64,000 bases of DNA from contig JADKCI010000001.1 of the NCBI GenBank assembly GCA_016714645.1, forward strand, positions 372,001 to 436,000, given 5' to 3'. The notes under the pieces are model-generated. The model worked only from the letters and a program-made list of their open reading frames with translations. It did not search any database and was not told where the DNA came from. Position 1 is the stretch's first letter, and each line of letters starts with the position of its first letter. The position numbers and the translations under genes are program-made. Positions 1-7,944 of this stretch are shown here, piece after piece. This DNA comes from Chromatiaceae bacterium. Its GTDB lineage: Bacteria; Pseudomonadota; Gammaproteobacteria; Chromatiales; Chromatiaceae.

Positions 1-1482
1 CAGGCGCTGGGCCTCCTCCTCCAGTTCAAAGCGGGTCAGGGGATGATCGTCGAGCCAGTGGGGGAAGCACAGGACGAGGCCCTCTTCGCTGGCGGTCAGG
101 AGGGGAGAGGGCTTGGCGGCGGCTGAGCGGCTCCGATGCAGGAGGACGGCCAGGCGCAGGAGGACGCAGAGGCGCGGGGCGGCCCGGCGCCAGGGGGTTG
201 CCAGCCCGGCGAAGTCCTGGGCTTGGAATTTGCGCCGGTGGCCCAGCACCAGGCTGGCCAGGAGGCATTGCTCCGGGCGACTAAACCCCGAGAGGTCCGC
301 ATTAGCCACCAGGTAGGCGCCATGCCTCTGATACTGGCTGTGGGCCACGGTCAGGCCAATCTCGTGCAGGCGCGCCGCCCAGGTCAGGAGGTTGGGCATG
401 AGGGGGTCCGTCAGGTCCCAATCGCGGACCACCTGGCCGAAGAGGACCAGGGCCGTGTCGCGGATGCGCCCGGCATGGGCCTCGTCGATGCCAAAACGCT
501 GGGCGAGCACGGCGACCGAGCGCTCCTGCACGTCCAGGTGGCGCACCAGGCCCATCATTTCATAGAGCAGGCCCTCGCGCAGGGCCTCGTCGGAGACCTG
601 CATCCGCTCGATGCCCAGGGCGGTGAAGACCGCGCTCAGGACGGCGACGCCACCGGTGAAGACGGGCCGGCGTTCCTCGGTGAGTCCCACCAGGTCGATG
701 GCGGCGACCTGGCCGAAATCCACCAGGGCCTCCCGCAGGCGGCACAGGGCGTCCGCCGTGATGCCGTCCGTGCTCCAGCCCTGGGCCGCCACCACGGCGG
801 CGATGGCCTTGATGGTGCCCGAGCTGCCGACGGCCTCGCGCCAGCCGGACTGGCGGAAGCGTTCGCGTACCGGCCGGATCTCAATGGCCCCGGCCAGTTC
901 GGCCCGGCGCAGGCGCTCGGCGGTGATGACGCCGTCACTGAAATGGCGCAGGGAGGCGCTGACGCAGCCCATGGTCAGGCTCTCGCGCAGGCGGGGGGTG
1001 AAACCCTCGCCGACGATGATCTCGGTGCTGCCGCCGCCGATGTCCACCACCAGCCGTCGCTGGTCGCCGGCGGCCAGGCCGTTGGCTACCCCGAGATAGA
1101 TGAGTCGCGCCTCCTCGCGCCCGGCGATGATCTCGATCGGATGCCCCAGGGCCGCCTCGGCCTGGGCCAGGAAGCCGCTCGCGGGGTTCAGTTGCCGCAG
1201 AGTGTTAGTGCCCACGGCCCGCACGCTGCCGGGGGGCATGCCCCGCAACCGCTGGCCGAAACGCTCCAGGCAGGAGAGGGCGCGGGTCGCTACCTCGGGC
1301 ATCAGCTCCCGGTCCTCCGTCAAGCCCTCCGCCAGGCGCACCATCTCCTTGAGCCGGTCGATGACCTGGAAATCGCCCTCCAGGGGCCGGGCGACGATCA
1401 GGTGAAAGCTGTTGGAGCCCAGGTCGATGGCGGCCAGGGATTCCGCGGGGTTGATGTCGGCAAGGATGGGGTCGGACGGCAT
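1..1482 (-). CDS. ppx: Exopolyphosphatase Ppx/GppA family, 3' end beyond the window
   Basis: This enzyme hydrolyses inorganic polyphosphate or pppGpp in the cytoplasm. The reverse strand reads open for 494 codons from an ATG at 1482 to the window edge, so the C-terminus is missing. The ASKHA-fold phosphate loops are visible: AAIDLGSNSF at residues 17-26 and DIGGGSTE at 147-154. The later part, including an HxxGL-like stretch (HEIGLTVAHS), fits the helical HD-like region of long Ppx proteins. A GGGAG ribosome-binding site lies just upstream of the chosen ATG. It is divergent from the MFS gene to the right. Family assignment is firm; whether it prefers polyP or pppGpp cannot be told from sequence. 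Confidence 0.93.
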   Translation of the reverse strand, partial: MPSDPILADINPAESLAAIDLGSNSFHLIVARPLEGDFQVIDRLKEMVRLAEGLTEDRELMPEVATRALSCLERFGQRLRGMPPGSVRAVGTNTLRQLNPASGFLAQAEAALGHPIEIIAGREEARLIYLGVANGLAAGDQRRLVVDIGGGSTEIIVGEGFTPRLRESLTMGCVSASLRHFSDGVITAERLRRAELAGAIEIRPVRERFRQSGWREAVGSSGTIKAIAAVVAAQGWSTDGITADALCRLREALVDFGQVAAIDLVGLTEERRPVFTGGVAVLSAVFTALGIERMQVSDEALREGLLYEMMGLVRHLDVQERSVAVLAQRFGIDEAHAGRIRDTALVLFGQVVRDWDLTDPLMPNLLTWAARLHEIGLTVAHSQYQRHGAYLVANADLSGFSRPEQCLLASLVLGHRRKFQAQDFAGLATPWRRAAPRLCVLLRLAVLLHRSRSAAAKPSPLLTASEEGLVLCFPHWLDDHPLTRFELEEEAQRL

Positions 1483-1513
1483 GATCGCTCCCAGTGGATG
1501 AAAACCCGCGAAT

Positions 1514-1555
1514 GGTAACAGAGCCCCGCGACCGCCAGATTGCCAAAATGTTACC
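1514..1555. promoter_or_regulatory. Inverted repeat GGTAACA/TGTTACC between divergent genes
   Basis: Perfect 7-bp arms (1514-1520 and 1549-1555) separated by 28 bp lie in the intergenic region between ppx and the MFS gene. It could be an operator for one of the two divergent promoters; no regulator can be assigned. Confidence 0.25.
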
Positions 1556-1605
1556 GGCGGGTCATCCTGCCCCTTTTCCCGCTCCCAGGCTCGCAGGCTC
1601 ATCCC

Positions 1606-2907
1606 ATGAACACCCCCGCCTTTGATCAAGCCCGCTTCAACCGGGTCCGCTGGACCGTCTTCTGGACCCTGATCGCCTCCTACATCATGGTCTTCTTTCA
1701 CCGCATGGTGCCGGGCGTGGTGGCGGCGGACCTGATGCAGGCCTTCCAGACCAGCGGGGCGGCGCTCGGCTCCCTGGCGGCGACCTATTTTTATATCTAC
1801 ACCGCCCTGCAAATCCCGTCCGGGGTGCTGGCGGATACCCTGGGGCCGCGGATCAGTGTCACCCTGGGGGGGCTGGTGTCGGGGGCGGGCTCCATCCTCT
1901 TCGGGCTGGCGCCGGATTTTGGCACCGCCAGTTGGGGGCGCTTTCTCGTCGGCCTGGGGGTGTCCGTGGTCTTCATCGGGCTCATGAAAACTAACGCGGT
2001 CTGGTTTTCCGAGCGCCAGTACGGGCGGATCGGCGGGCTCACCCTGCTGCTGGGCAACCTGGGGTCGATCATGGCCGCCGGTCCCCTGGCCCTGCTGCTG
2101 GTGGAGGTGTCCTGGCGCTCGGTGTTCGTGAGCGCGGGCTTCGTCTCCATCGCCTTCGCCGTCCTGACCCTGATTTTGGTGCGGAACCGGCCCGAGGACG
2201 CGGGCTTTCCCTCGCTCCGGGAGCAGGAGGGCCTGCCGTCCCACCCGGCCCGGGATCAGCACTGGCTGCGGGATCTGCGGGAGGTGATGACGACGCGCGC
2301 CGTCTGGCCCGGCTTCTGGGTCAATTTTGGCCTCACCGGCTGCTTCCTGGCCTTCGCCGGCCTGTGGGCGGTGCCACTGATGCGCGATCTGCATGGACTG
2401 GATCGCGCCGGCGCCTCCCTTTACACCACGGTGACCCTGGCGGCCTTTGCCATTGGCGCCTTCAAGGTGGGCTGGATCTCGGATCGCATCGGCCGGCGCC
2501 GCCCGGTGATCATCGCGGGGACCGCCCTGTCCTGCCTGGCCTGGCTGGCGATGATCCTGCTGCCTTGGGGGCCGGGCTGGAGCGGTCTGCTGATCTTTAC
2601 CGTCCTGGGCCTGACTGCCGGGGGCAACGTGGTGGTCTATGCCGCCGCCAAGGAGGTCCTGCCGGCACGGGTGGCGGGCATGGCCATCGCCCTGGTCAAC
2701 ACTGGCCTTTTCCTGGGCGCCGCCGTTATGCAGCCGGCCTTCGGCTGGGTCCTGGATCTGACCTGGGATGGGGCTCTGCGGGAGGGTGTCCGCCTCTATG
2801 GGCGCGCCGATTACCTCAATGGCCTCTGGCTGTCCTTTGGCTGCGCCCTCATCGCCCTTGTCGCCGCCCCGCGGATGCGCGAGACGCGCTGCCAGCAGCA
2901 AGGCTGA
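1606..2907 (+). CDS. MFS transporter
   Basis: A 433-residue major facilitator superfamily permease of the inner membrane, with about twelve hydrophobic segments in two halves. An MFS motif-A-like loop (WISDRIGRRRP) sits in the second half. The substrate cannot be deduced; the general layout recalls the anion/glycerol-phosphate and nitrate porter branches. The reading frame extends upstream to 1540, but the ATG at 1606 is chosen because it begins a normal MFS N-terminus (FNRVRWTVFWTLIASYIM) right before the first membrane helix. It converges on hypE with only about 50 bp between the two stop codons. Confidence 0.88.
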   Translation: MNTPAFDQARFNRVRWTVFWTLIASYIMVFFHRMVPGVVAADLMQAFQTSGAALGSLAATYFYIYTALQIPSGVLADTLGPRISVTLGGLVSGAGSILFGLAPDFGTASWGRFLVGLGVSVVFIGLMKTNAVWFSERQYGRIGGLTLLLGNLGSIMAAGPLALLLVEVSWRSVFVSAGFVSIAFAVLTLILVRNRPEDAGFPSLREQEGLPSHPARDQHWLRDLREVMTTRAVWPGFWVNFGLTGCFLAFAGLWAVPLMRDLHGLDRAGASLYTTVTLAAFAIGAFKVGWISDRIGRRRPVIIAGTALSCLAWLAMILLPWGPGWSGLLIFTVLGLTAGGNVVVYAAAKEVLPARVAGMAIALVNTGLFLGAAVMQPAFGWVLDLTWDGALREGVRLYGRADYLNGLWLSFGCALIALVAAPRMRETRCQQQG

Positions 2908-2959
2908 GGGGGAGAAGTTTAGACCCCACGCTCGCTTTATAGACCTGACCCCGCCGCCT

Positions 2960-4009
2960 TTAACAGATGCGCGGCAGGGGTTCGCCGGTGAGCCAATCGA
3001 CGACGCGCTCGCCGCCGAAGGCGGTCTCCATGCGCACGAACTGGTGGGGGTCCGCCACCACCTCGCCGACGATGGCGGCGTCCCGGCCCAAGGGGTGGGC
3101 GCGCATGGTCGCCAGCAGGGTCCCGGCCCGCGACTGCGGGCAGATGGCGATGAGCTTGCCCTCGTTGGCGACGTAGAGGGGGTCCAGGCCCAGGAGTTCG
3201 CAGGCGGCGGCTACCGCCTCGCGTACTGGGATCTGGGTCTCGCGTACCCGCATGCCGACCCCGGACTGGCGGGCGAACTCGTTGAGGGTGGTGGCGAAGC
3301 CGCCGCGGGTGGGGTCGCGCAGGCAATGGATGTCCGGCACCGCCGCGACCATGGCGGCCACCAGCTCATGGAGGGCGGCGGTGTCCGACAGGATCTCGGT
3401 GCCGAAGCCCAGGTTCTCGCGTTTGGACATGACGGCCACGCCGTGATCGCCCAAGGTGCCGCTCACTAGAATCGCGTCCCCGGGCCGGGCCTGGTCCCCG
3501 GAGATGGTGATGCCGTCCGGCACCACACCCAGGCCCGTGGTGGTGATGAAGACGCCGTCAGCCTTGCCGCGCTCCACCACCTTGGTGTCGCCCGTCACCA
3601 CCGGCACCCCGGCCTCGTTGGCGGCTCGCGCCATGCTCTCCACGATCCGGGCCAGATCGGCGAGGGGGAAGCCCTCCTCCAGGATGAAGCCCGCGGCCAG
3701 GTAGAGGGGCCAGGCGCCGGCCATGGCGACATCGTTGATGGTGCCGTGTACCGACAGACAGCCGATGTCGCCACCGGGGAAAAAGAGGGGCGAGATCACG
3801 TGCCCGTCGGTGCTCATCACCAGGCGCCCCGGTGGCGGCCGGAAGAGGGCCTGGTCGTTGCCCTGGCGCAGCAGGTCGTTGTCCAGGAAGCGCTGAAAGA
3901 GCTCGGCGATGAGCTGGGCCATGGCCCGCCCGCCGCTGCCGTGGGTCATGTCCACCACCCCGCCCTTGATATCGAGGCCCTGGGCGAATGGGCGTGGCTG
4001 AGCGGTCAT
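2960..4009 (-). CDS. hypE: Hydrogenase maturation protein HypE
   Basis: HypE dehydrates the thiocarboxamide on its C-terminal cysteine to a thiocyanate, the donor of the CN ligands of the NiFe-hydrogenase iron. The 349-residue product has the AIR-synthase-like fold signatures (GDTKVVERG, DPTRGG) and ends in PRIC, so the modified terminal Cys is present. The frame is open well upstream, but the ATG at 4009 gives a standard family length. It is the last gene of a leftward hupK-hypC-hypD-hypE operon and follows hypD after about 55 bp. HypA, HypB and HypF are not in the window. Confidence 0.96.
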   Translation of the reverse strand: MTAQPRPFAQGLDIKGGVVDMTHGSGGRAMAQLIAELFQRFLDNDLLRQGNDQALFRPPPGRLVMSTDGHVISPLFFPGGDIGCLSVHGTINDVAMAGAWPLYLAAGFILEEGFPLADLARIVESMARAANEAGVPVVTGDTKVVERGKADGVFITTTGLGVVPDGITISGDQARPGDAILVSGTLGDHGVAVMSKRENLGFGTEILSDTAALHELVAAMVAAVPDIHCLRDPTRGGFATTLNEFARQSGVGMRVRETQIPVREAVAAACELLGLDPLYVANEGKLIAICPQSRAGTLLATMRAHPLGRDAAIVGEVVADPHQFVRMETAFGGERVVDWLTGEPLPRIC

Positions 4010-4065
4010 AGGTGTGGGCGTCTCGGCGGGTGGGTGAGAGTGTTCTTTACCAAAACAGGCCTGCC

Positions 4066-5184
4066 TCAGGCCGCGTCCCGGAAGCGTCCATAGCTCCAAT
4101 AGGCCGCGCAGGCGCCCTCGGAGGAGACCATGCAGGAACCCATGGGGTTGTCGGGCGTGCAGAGGGTGCCGAAGAGGCGGCAGTCGGCGGGCTCCTTGAC
4201 GCCGCGCAGGACGGCGGGGCATTCGCAGCCCTTGACCTCGCAACTGGGGGGGACGACCACCCGAAAGCGCTGCTCGGCGTCAAAATCGGCGAAGGCCTCG
4301 TTGAGGCGCAGGGCACTGTCGGGCAGGAAGCCCAGGCCGCGCCATTCAAAGCTGTCGCGCAGGGTCAGGATCTCGGCCATCAGGGCCTGGGCTTTGCGGT
4401 TGCCCTCCGGGATCACGGCGCGTGTGTATTGATTCTCCACCTCGGCGCGGCCCGCGTTGATCTGGCGGATCAGCATCAGGGTCGCCTGCATCACGTCCAG
4501 GGGCTCGAAGCCGGCGATGACCAGGGGGGTGCCAAAGTCGCGGGCGACGAAGTCATAGGGGGCGGAGCCGATGACGGTGCTAACGTGGGAGGGCCCCAGG
4601 ATGCCGTCGATGGCGATGCCTTCGGGGGCGGCGCTCGCCAGGATGGCGCGCATGGCCGGCGGGGTCAGGACGTGGTTGCAGAAGACGCTGAAATTGGTGA
4701 GCCCCTCGGCCTGGGCCTGCTTGAGGGCCACGGCGGTGGGCGGGGTGGTGGTCTCGAAACCGATGGCGAAAAAGACCACCTGACGCCCGGGGTTGGAGCG
4801 GGCAATGGCCAGGGCGTCCTGGGTCGAATAGATCATGCGGATGTCGGCGCCCCCAGCCTTGGCCTTGAGCAGGCTGTGGCGGTGGGAGGCCGGGACCCGC
4901 ATCAGGTCGGCGTAGGTGCAGAGGGTCAGGCCATGGCGCTCGGTCATGGCGATGGCCTGGTCGATCCGGGCGGTGGGCAGGACGCAGACCGGGCAGCCGG
5001 GGCCATGGACGAAGCGGACGTTGGCCGGCATCAGGTCCTGGACGCCATAGCGGAAGATGGCGTGGGTGTGGCCGCCGCAGAACTCCATGAGACGGTAGGT
5101 CCGGTCCCTGGTGGCCTCCTGGGCGATGGTGGTGGCGAGGCCCCGGGCCAGGTCCCGATCGCGGAACTCATCGATGAATTTCAT
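4066..5184 (-). CDS. hypD: Hydrogenase maturation protein HypD
   Basis: HypD is the iron-sulfur scaffold on which, with HypC, the Fe(CN)2CO unit of NiFe hydrogenases is assembled. The 372-residue protein has the expected cysteine signatures: CGGHTH near residue 41, GPGCPVCVLP near residue 70, and the C-terminal cysteine cluster (CEVKGCECPAVL and following Cys residues) that binds the 4Fe-4S centre. The start is ATG at 5184, which overlaps the hypC stop as ATGA. This implies translational coupling and supports the start over the longer upstream open frame. Confidence 0.96.
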   Translation of the reverse strand: MKFIDEFRDRDLARGLATTIAQEATRDRTYRLMEFCGGHTHAIFRYGVQDLMPANVRFVHGPGCPVCVLPTARIDQAIAMTERHGLTLCTYADLMRVPASHRHSLLKAKAGGADIRMIYSTQDALAIARSNPGRQVVFFAIGFETTTPPTAVALKQAQAEGLTNFSVFCNHVLTPPAMRAILASAAPEGIAIDGILGPSHVSTVIGSAPYDFVARDFGTPLVIAGFEPLDVMQATLMLIRQINAGRAEVENQYTRAVIPEGNRKAQALMAEILTLRDSFEWRGLGFLPDSALRLNEAFADFDAEQRFRVVVPPSCEVKGCECPAVLRGVKEPADCRLFGTLCTPDNPMGSCMVSSEGACAAYWSYGRFRDAA

Positions 5185-5411
5185 GCCGGTGCCAGGCCCC
5201 CCGCGGCGGCGATCAGGGCCAGGGTGCGTTCGGCCTCCTCGGGGCTGATGCGGCCCAGGGCATAGCCGACGTGGACCAGGACATAGTCCCCCACTTCGGT
5301 GTTCTCGACCAGGGCCAGGGAGATCTCCTTGGTGACGGCACCCAGGGCGACGGTGGCTATGTCGGTGGCGGGATCGATGGCGATGACGCGGGCGGGGACG
5401 GCCAGGCACAT
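5181..5411 (-). CDS. hypC: Hydrogenase assembly chaperone HypC/HupF
   Basis: A 76-residue chaperone that carries the Fe(CN)2CO moiety with HypD and delivers it to the hydrogenase large-subunit precursor. It begins MCLAVPARV, and the essential N-terminal Cys2 is present. The length is typical of the family. The stop codon overlaps the start of hypD by 4 bp. hupK lies 24 bp upstream on the same strand. Confidence 0.95.
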   Translation of the reverse strand: MCLAVPARVIAIDPATDIATVALGAVTKEISLALVENTEVGDYVLVHVGYALGRISPEEAERTLALIAAAGGLAPA

Positions 5412-5435
5412 GGGGGCGGGACCCGAAAAGTCGAT

Positions 5436-6620
5436 TCAGTCAAGGCGCACATCATACGCCACGCAGGGGTCCAGGGCGGTCACGAAGAGCCCGGCGATTC
5501 GGCGCAGGGTTTCATCGTCCGCGTCCGGCAGGGTCGCCAAGCCCAGCGCCGCCGCGCCCTGGGGATGGAAGTTCCACTCGGTGGGGGCCAGGATGCGGTA
5601 GTCCACCACCCGGCCAGCCTGGATGGCGATCCGATGCACCAGCAGGCCCCGGGCCGCCTGAACCTGGGCCAGGCCCACGCCGCCCTCCCCCTCCTCCCTA
5701 TCACCGGGGCTATCCCCGCCAGCCTCCAAGGCGGCCAGTCGCGCGGGTAGCCCGGCCAGGATCACGGCCAACTCGACCAATTGAGCCGTAAGGCGCGTCA
5801 GCAGGCCATTTCCCTGCTTCCGGGTCAGGTCGGCGACCAGGGCCTGATTAAGCTGGCGAGTGAAGGGGGAGGATTCCGCCGGGGCGCCGGCCCAGAGGGG
5901 CCTGGCGATGAAGTCTTCGGCCTCCGGTCCGCCCAGACGTGCCTCCAGGGCGGCGCTGGACAGGGCCGGCAGGGCCGGCACGGTTGAACGACCGACGGCA
6001 CTCCAGCCCTGGCTTGCGACCAGACGCAGCAGTCGCGCGGCGGGGGTGTCGGTGGTTGCGGCCCAGTGGCCCAGCTCCGCGGCGGTGGTGTTCGCGGCGA
6101 GCCAGCCACGGGGGGCTTGGCCCAGTACCTGCCCCATGGCGACATCCGCCAGGACCGTCAGGGCTACCGCGGCACCCGCCAGGTCCGGCTGGAAGCTTGG
6201 GGTACCCAGCACCAGCGGATCACCGCCCGCCGCCAGGGCCGAGCGCAGTTGACCGCAGGCGCCCATGACCCGGGCCATGGCCGGCCCCCGTGGCCCCTCG
6301 CCGAGAAAGCCCGGCCAGTCCAGGAGCAGGCGCCAGAGGTGCTCCCGGGCCGTCTCTACCTCCACCAACAAGCCGCGCGTCCGCGAGAGGGTATCGCTGG
6401 GAGTCTGGCCCAGAGCCACCTCACAGGCCGAGACGCAGGCAACGGCCTGGGCGGTGGCGCAGACGCTGAAGAGGCTGGGGAGCGTCGCGGCCGTCTCCAT
6501 TGGGCTCTTGCCGATGAAGACCCGGCTGGCGCCGACGAGGCGCGAGGATGCGATGTCGACCGCCAACCCTTCCGGGCGACGAAGCAGGTGAATCTGGAGA
6601 CGGCCCGAGAGATCGTTCAT
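5436..6620 (-). CDS. hupK: HupK-like hydrogenase maturation protein (large-subunit-like scaffold)
   Basis: A 394-residue protein resembling a degenerate NiFe-hydrogenase large subunit. An N-terminal cysteine-rich stretch (VCATAQAVACVSACE) stands where large subunits have their first CxxC. The C-terminus ends DPCVAYDVRLD, recalling the DPCxxCxxH motif but with only the first cysteine. HupK is proposed to act as a scaffold in assembling oxygen-tolerant uptake hydrogenases. Position as first gene of hupK-hypCDE supports the call. Sequence divergence is high, so identification rests on the two terminal motifs and context. The product probably cannot hold a complete NiFe site. Confidence 0.8.
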   Translation of the reverse strand: MNDLSGRLQIHLLRRPEGLAVDIASSRLVGASRVFIGKSPMETAATLPSLFSVCATAQAVACVSACEVALGQTPSDTLSRTRGLLVEVETAREHLWRLLLDWPGFLGEGPRGPAMARVMGACGQLRSALAAGGDPLVLGTPSFQPDLAGAAVALTVLADVAMGQVLGQAPRGWLAANTTAAELGHWAATTDTPAARLLRLVASQGWSAVGRSTVPALPALSSAALEARLGGPEAEDFIARPLWAGAPAESSPFTRQLNQALVADLTRKQGNGLLTRLTAQLVELAVILAGLPARLAALEAGGDSPGDREEGEGGVGLAQVQAARGLLVHRIAIQAGRVVDYRILAPTEWNFHPQGAAALGLATLPDADDETLRRIAGLFVTALDPCVAYDVRLD

Positions 6621-6789
6621 GGGGATAAAATCGCGGCAAGTGTGCCAGGGTGAACAAGTTTCTGGGAGAATGCGCCCATCCTAAAGATCCCGTCCCGTGG
6701 CATCACCAGGAGGGATCCGCCGCCGGGAGCCTCCGGGGGACAACCCCAGGGATCACCCCAAGGGAACCATTCACAGCCAAGGTGGAGTC

Positions 6790-7380
6790 ATGCTGACCAA
6801 ACAACAACTTGATAAATATCGCGAAGACATCGTCTTCGAGACCCAACTGGTAGGCCGCCCCTTTGTTTTCCGCTCCACCTGGGGCCTCTTCTCGCCGCGC
6901 GAGATCGACGAGGGTACCCGCTTGTTGCTCCAGCATGTCGAGGTGGGACCGGACGACAACTGCCTGGATCTCGGCTGTGGCTACGGTCCCATCGGCCTGG
7001 CCCTGGCGGCGCTTGCCCCCGGCGGGCGGACGCTGATGGTGGACAAGGACTTCGTCGCCGTCGAGTTCAGCAACCGCAATGTCGCCTTCAATCGCCTGCC
7101 CAACGCCCGCGCCCAGTTGAGCGATGGCTTTCGCCACATCGATCCCACTCTGCGCTTTGATGTCATCGCGAGCAACATCCCCGCCAAGGTCGGCAAGGAG
7201 GCCCTGAGCCTCTATCTGCACGACGCCCGCCAGTGGCTCAATCCCGGTGGCCGCCTCTACGTGGTCACCATCAACGGGCTGCGCGAGTTCATGAAGCGCA
7301 ATCTGACCGAGGTGTTTGGTAATTACGACAAGCTTAAGCAGGGCGCCCACTACACGGTCGCCCTGGCTGTCAGGGACTGA
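6790..7380 (+). CDS. Class I SAM methyltransferase, RsmC-like small (MTS) domain
   Basis: A 196-residue SAM-dependent methyltransferase of the MTS type found in RsmC/RlmG rRNA guanine methyltransferases. SAM motif I is DLGCGYGPIGLAL. The catalytic motif, usually NPP(F/Y), reads SNIPAK here, as in a subset of stand-alone single-domain members. The start is ATG at 6790 with AAGGTGGAG just upstream; the frame extends to 6697 but the added residues are low-complexity. It is divergent from hupK. The target, presumably RNA, is not determinable. Confidence 0.82.
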   Translation: MLTKQQLDKYREDIVFETQLVGRPFVFRSTWGLFSPREIDEGTRLLLQHVEVGPDDNCLDLGCGYGPIGLALAALAPGGRTLMVDKDFVAVEFSNRNVAFNRLPNARAQLSDGFRHIDPTLRFDVIASNIPAKVGKEALSLYLHDARQWLNPGGRLYVVTINGLREFMKRNLTEVFGNYDKLKQGAHYTVALAVRD

Positions 7381-7524
7381 GACCGCCAGGGTTCATGCTC
7401 TGATCAGACCCGAGGGTGGTCCCAGAGGGATGATCTCTGGGGAATGACCGAGCGGGGACCGGCCTGACCCGATTCCCCGGCGCCCGGCCAGCATGGGCTC
7501 GAACGCCAGGGCGGAGGGAGAAAC

Positions 7525-7944
7525 TCAGGGTTGATAATATTGCTTAAACTCAGGGCCAGGCTCCCGCGCCGAGAAGATGTAGAGGACGATGCCGTTGGGG
7601 TCTTGAATGGCAAAGCCGCGATCGCCCCAAGGATGGTCCTCAAGGGGCATGATGGCGGTCAGTCCTGAGGCCAGCAGTGATTGATATTCAGCATCAACAT
7701 CCGCTACCTGGAGGTTATAGGTTAGCCCAGCGGGGTTACACAGGGGTTGCTCGGCTTGAGGGGCCATGAATTGCAGAGAGGCGGTCTCCTTACCGAACTC
7801 CAGGTTCAGATACCAGCCACAGTCAAAGGTGACCTTGGCGCCGAAGTGCTTGATATAGAAATCGCGGGACTCTGCTACCTTGTCGGTGGTGATGCAGGGA
7901 GATAAGCTGACCTTTACACATACTTGAGTCCATTCCTTTCTCAC
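7525..7944 (-). CDS. VOC family (glyoxalase/bleomycin-resistance fold) protein
   Basis: A 139-residue single-domain VOC protein. The paired beta-alpha-beta-beta-beta modules are recognisable, with RDFYIKHFGAKV in the first half and YQSLLASGLT...DPNGIVLYIFS in the second. This fold covers glyoxalases, dioxygenases and antibiotic-binding proteins, so the reaction is unknown. The start is GTG at 7944, chosen because GGAGGAT lies seven bases upstream. That ribosome-binding site and the start lie inside the 3' end of the transposase pseudogene, overlapping its stop as GTGA. Confidence 0.8.
   Translation of the reverse strand: MRKEWTQVCVKVSLSPCITTDKVAESRDFYIKHFGAKVTFDCGWYLNLEFGKETASLQFMAPQAEQPLCNPAGLTYNLQVADVDAEYQSLLASGLTAIMPLEDHPWGDRGFAIQDPNGIVLYIFSAREPGPEFKQYYQP

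Noticed and set aside
136..1518. Plus-strand open frame of 460 codons at the left edge
   Set aside because: It is antisense to ppx, whose motifs are complete on the minus strand.
4010..4243. N-terminal extension of HypE
   Set aside because: The extra residues are Arg/Pro-rich, overlap the end of hypD and are not part of the HypE family.
4012..5265. Plus-strand frame of 417 codons over hypD
   Set aside because: Gly/Ala/Asp-rich shadow of hypD and hypC.
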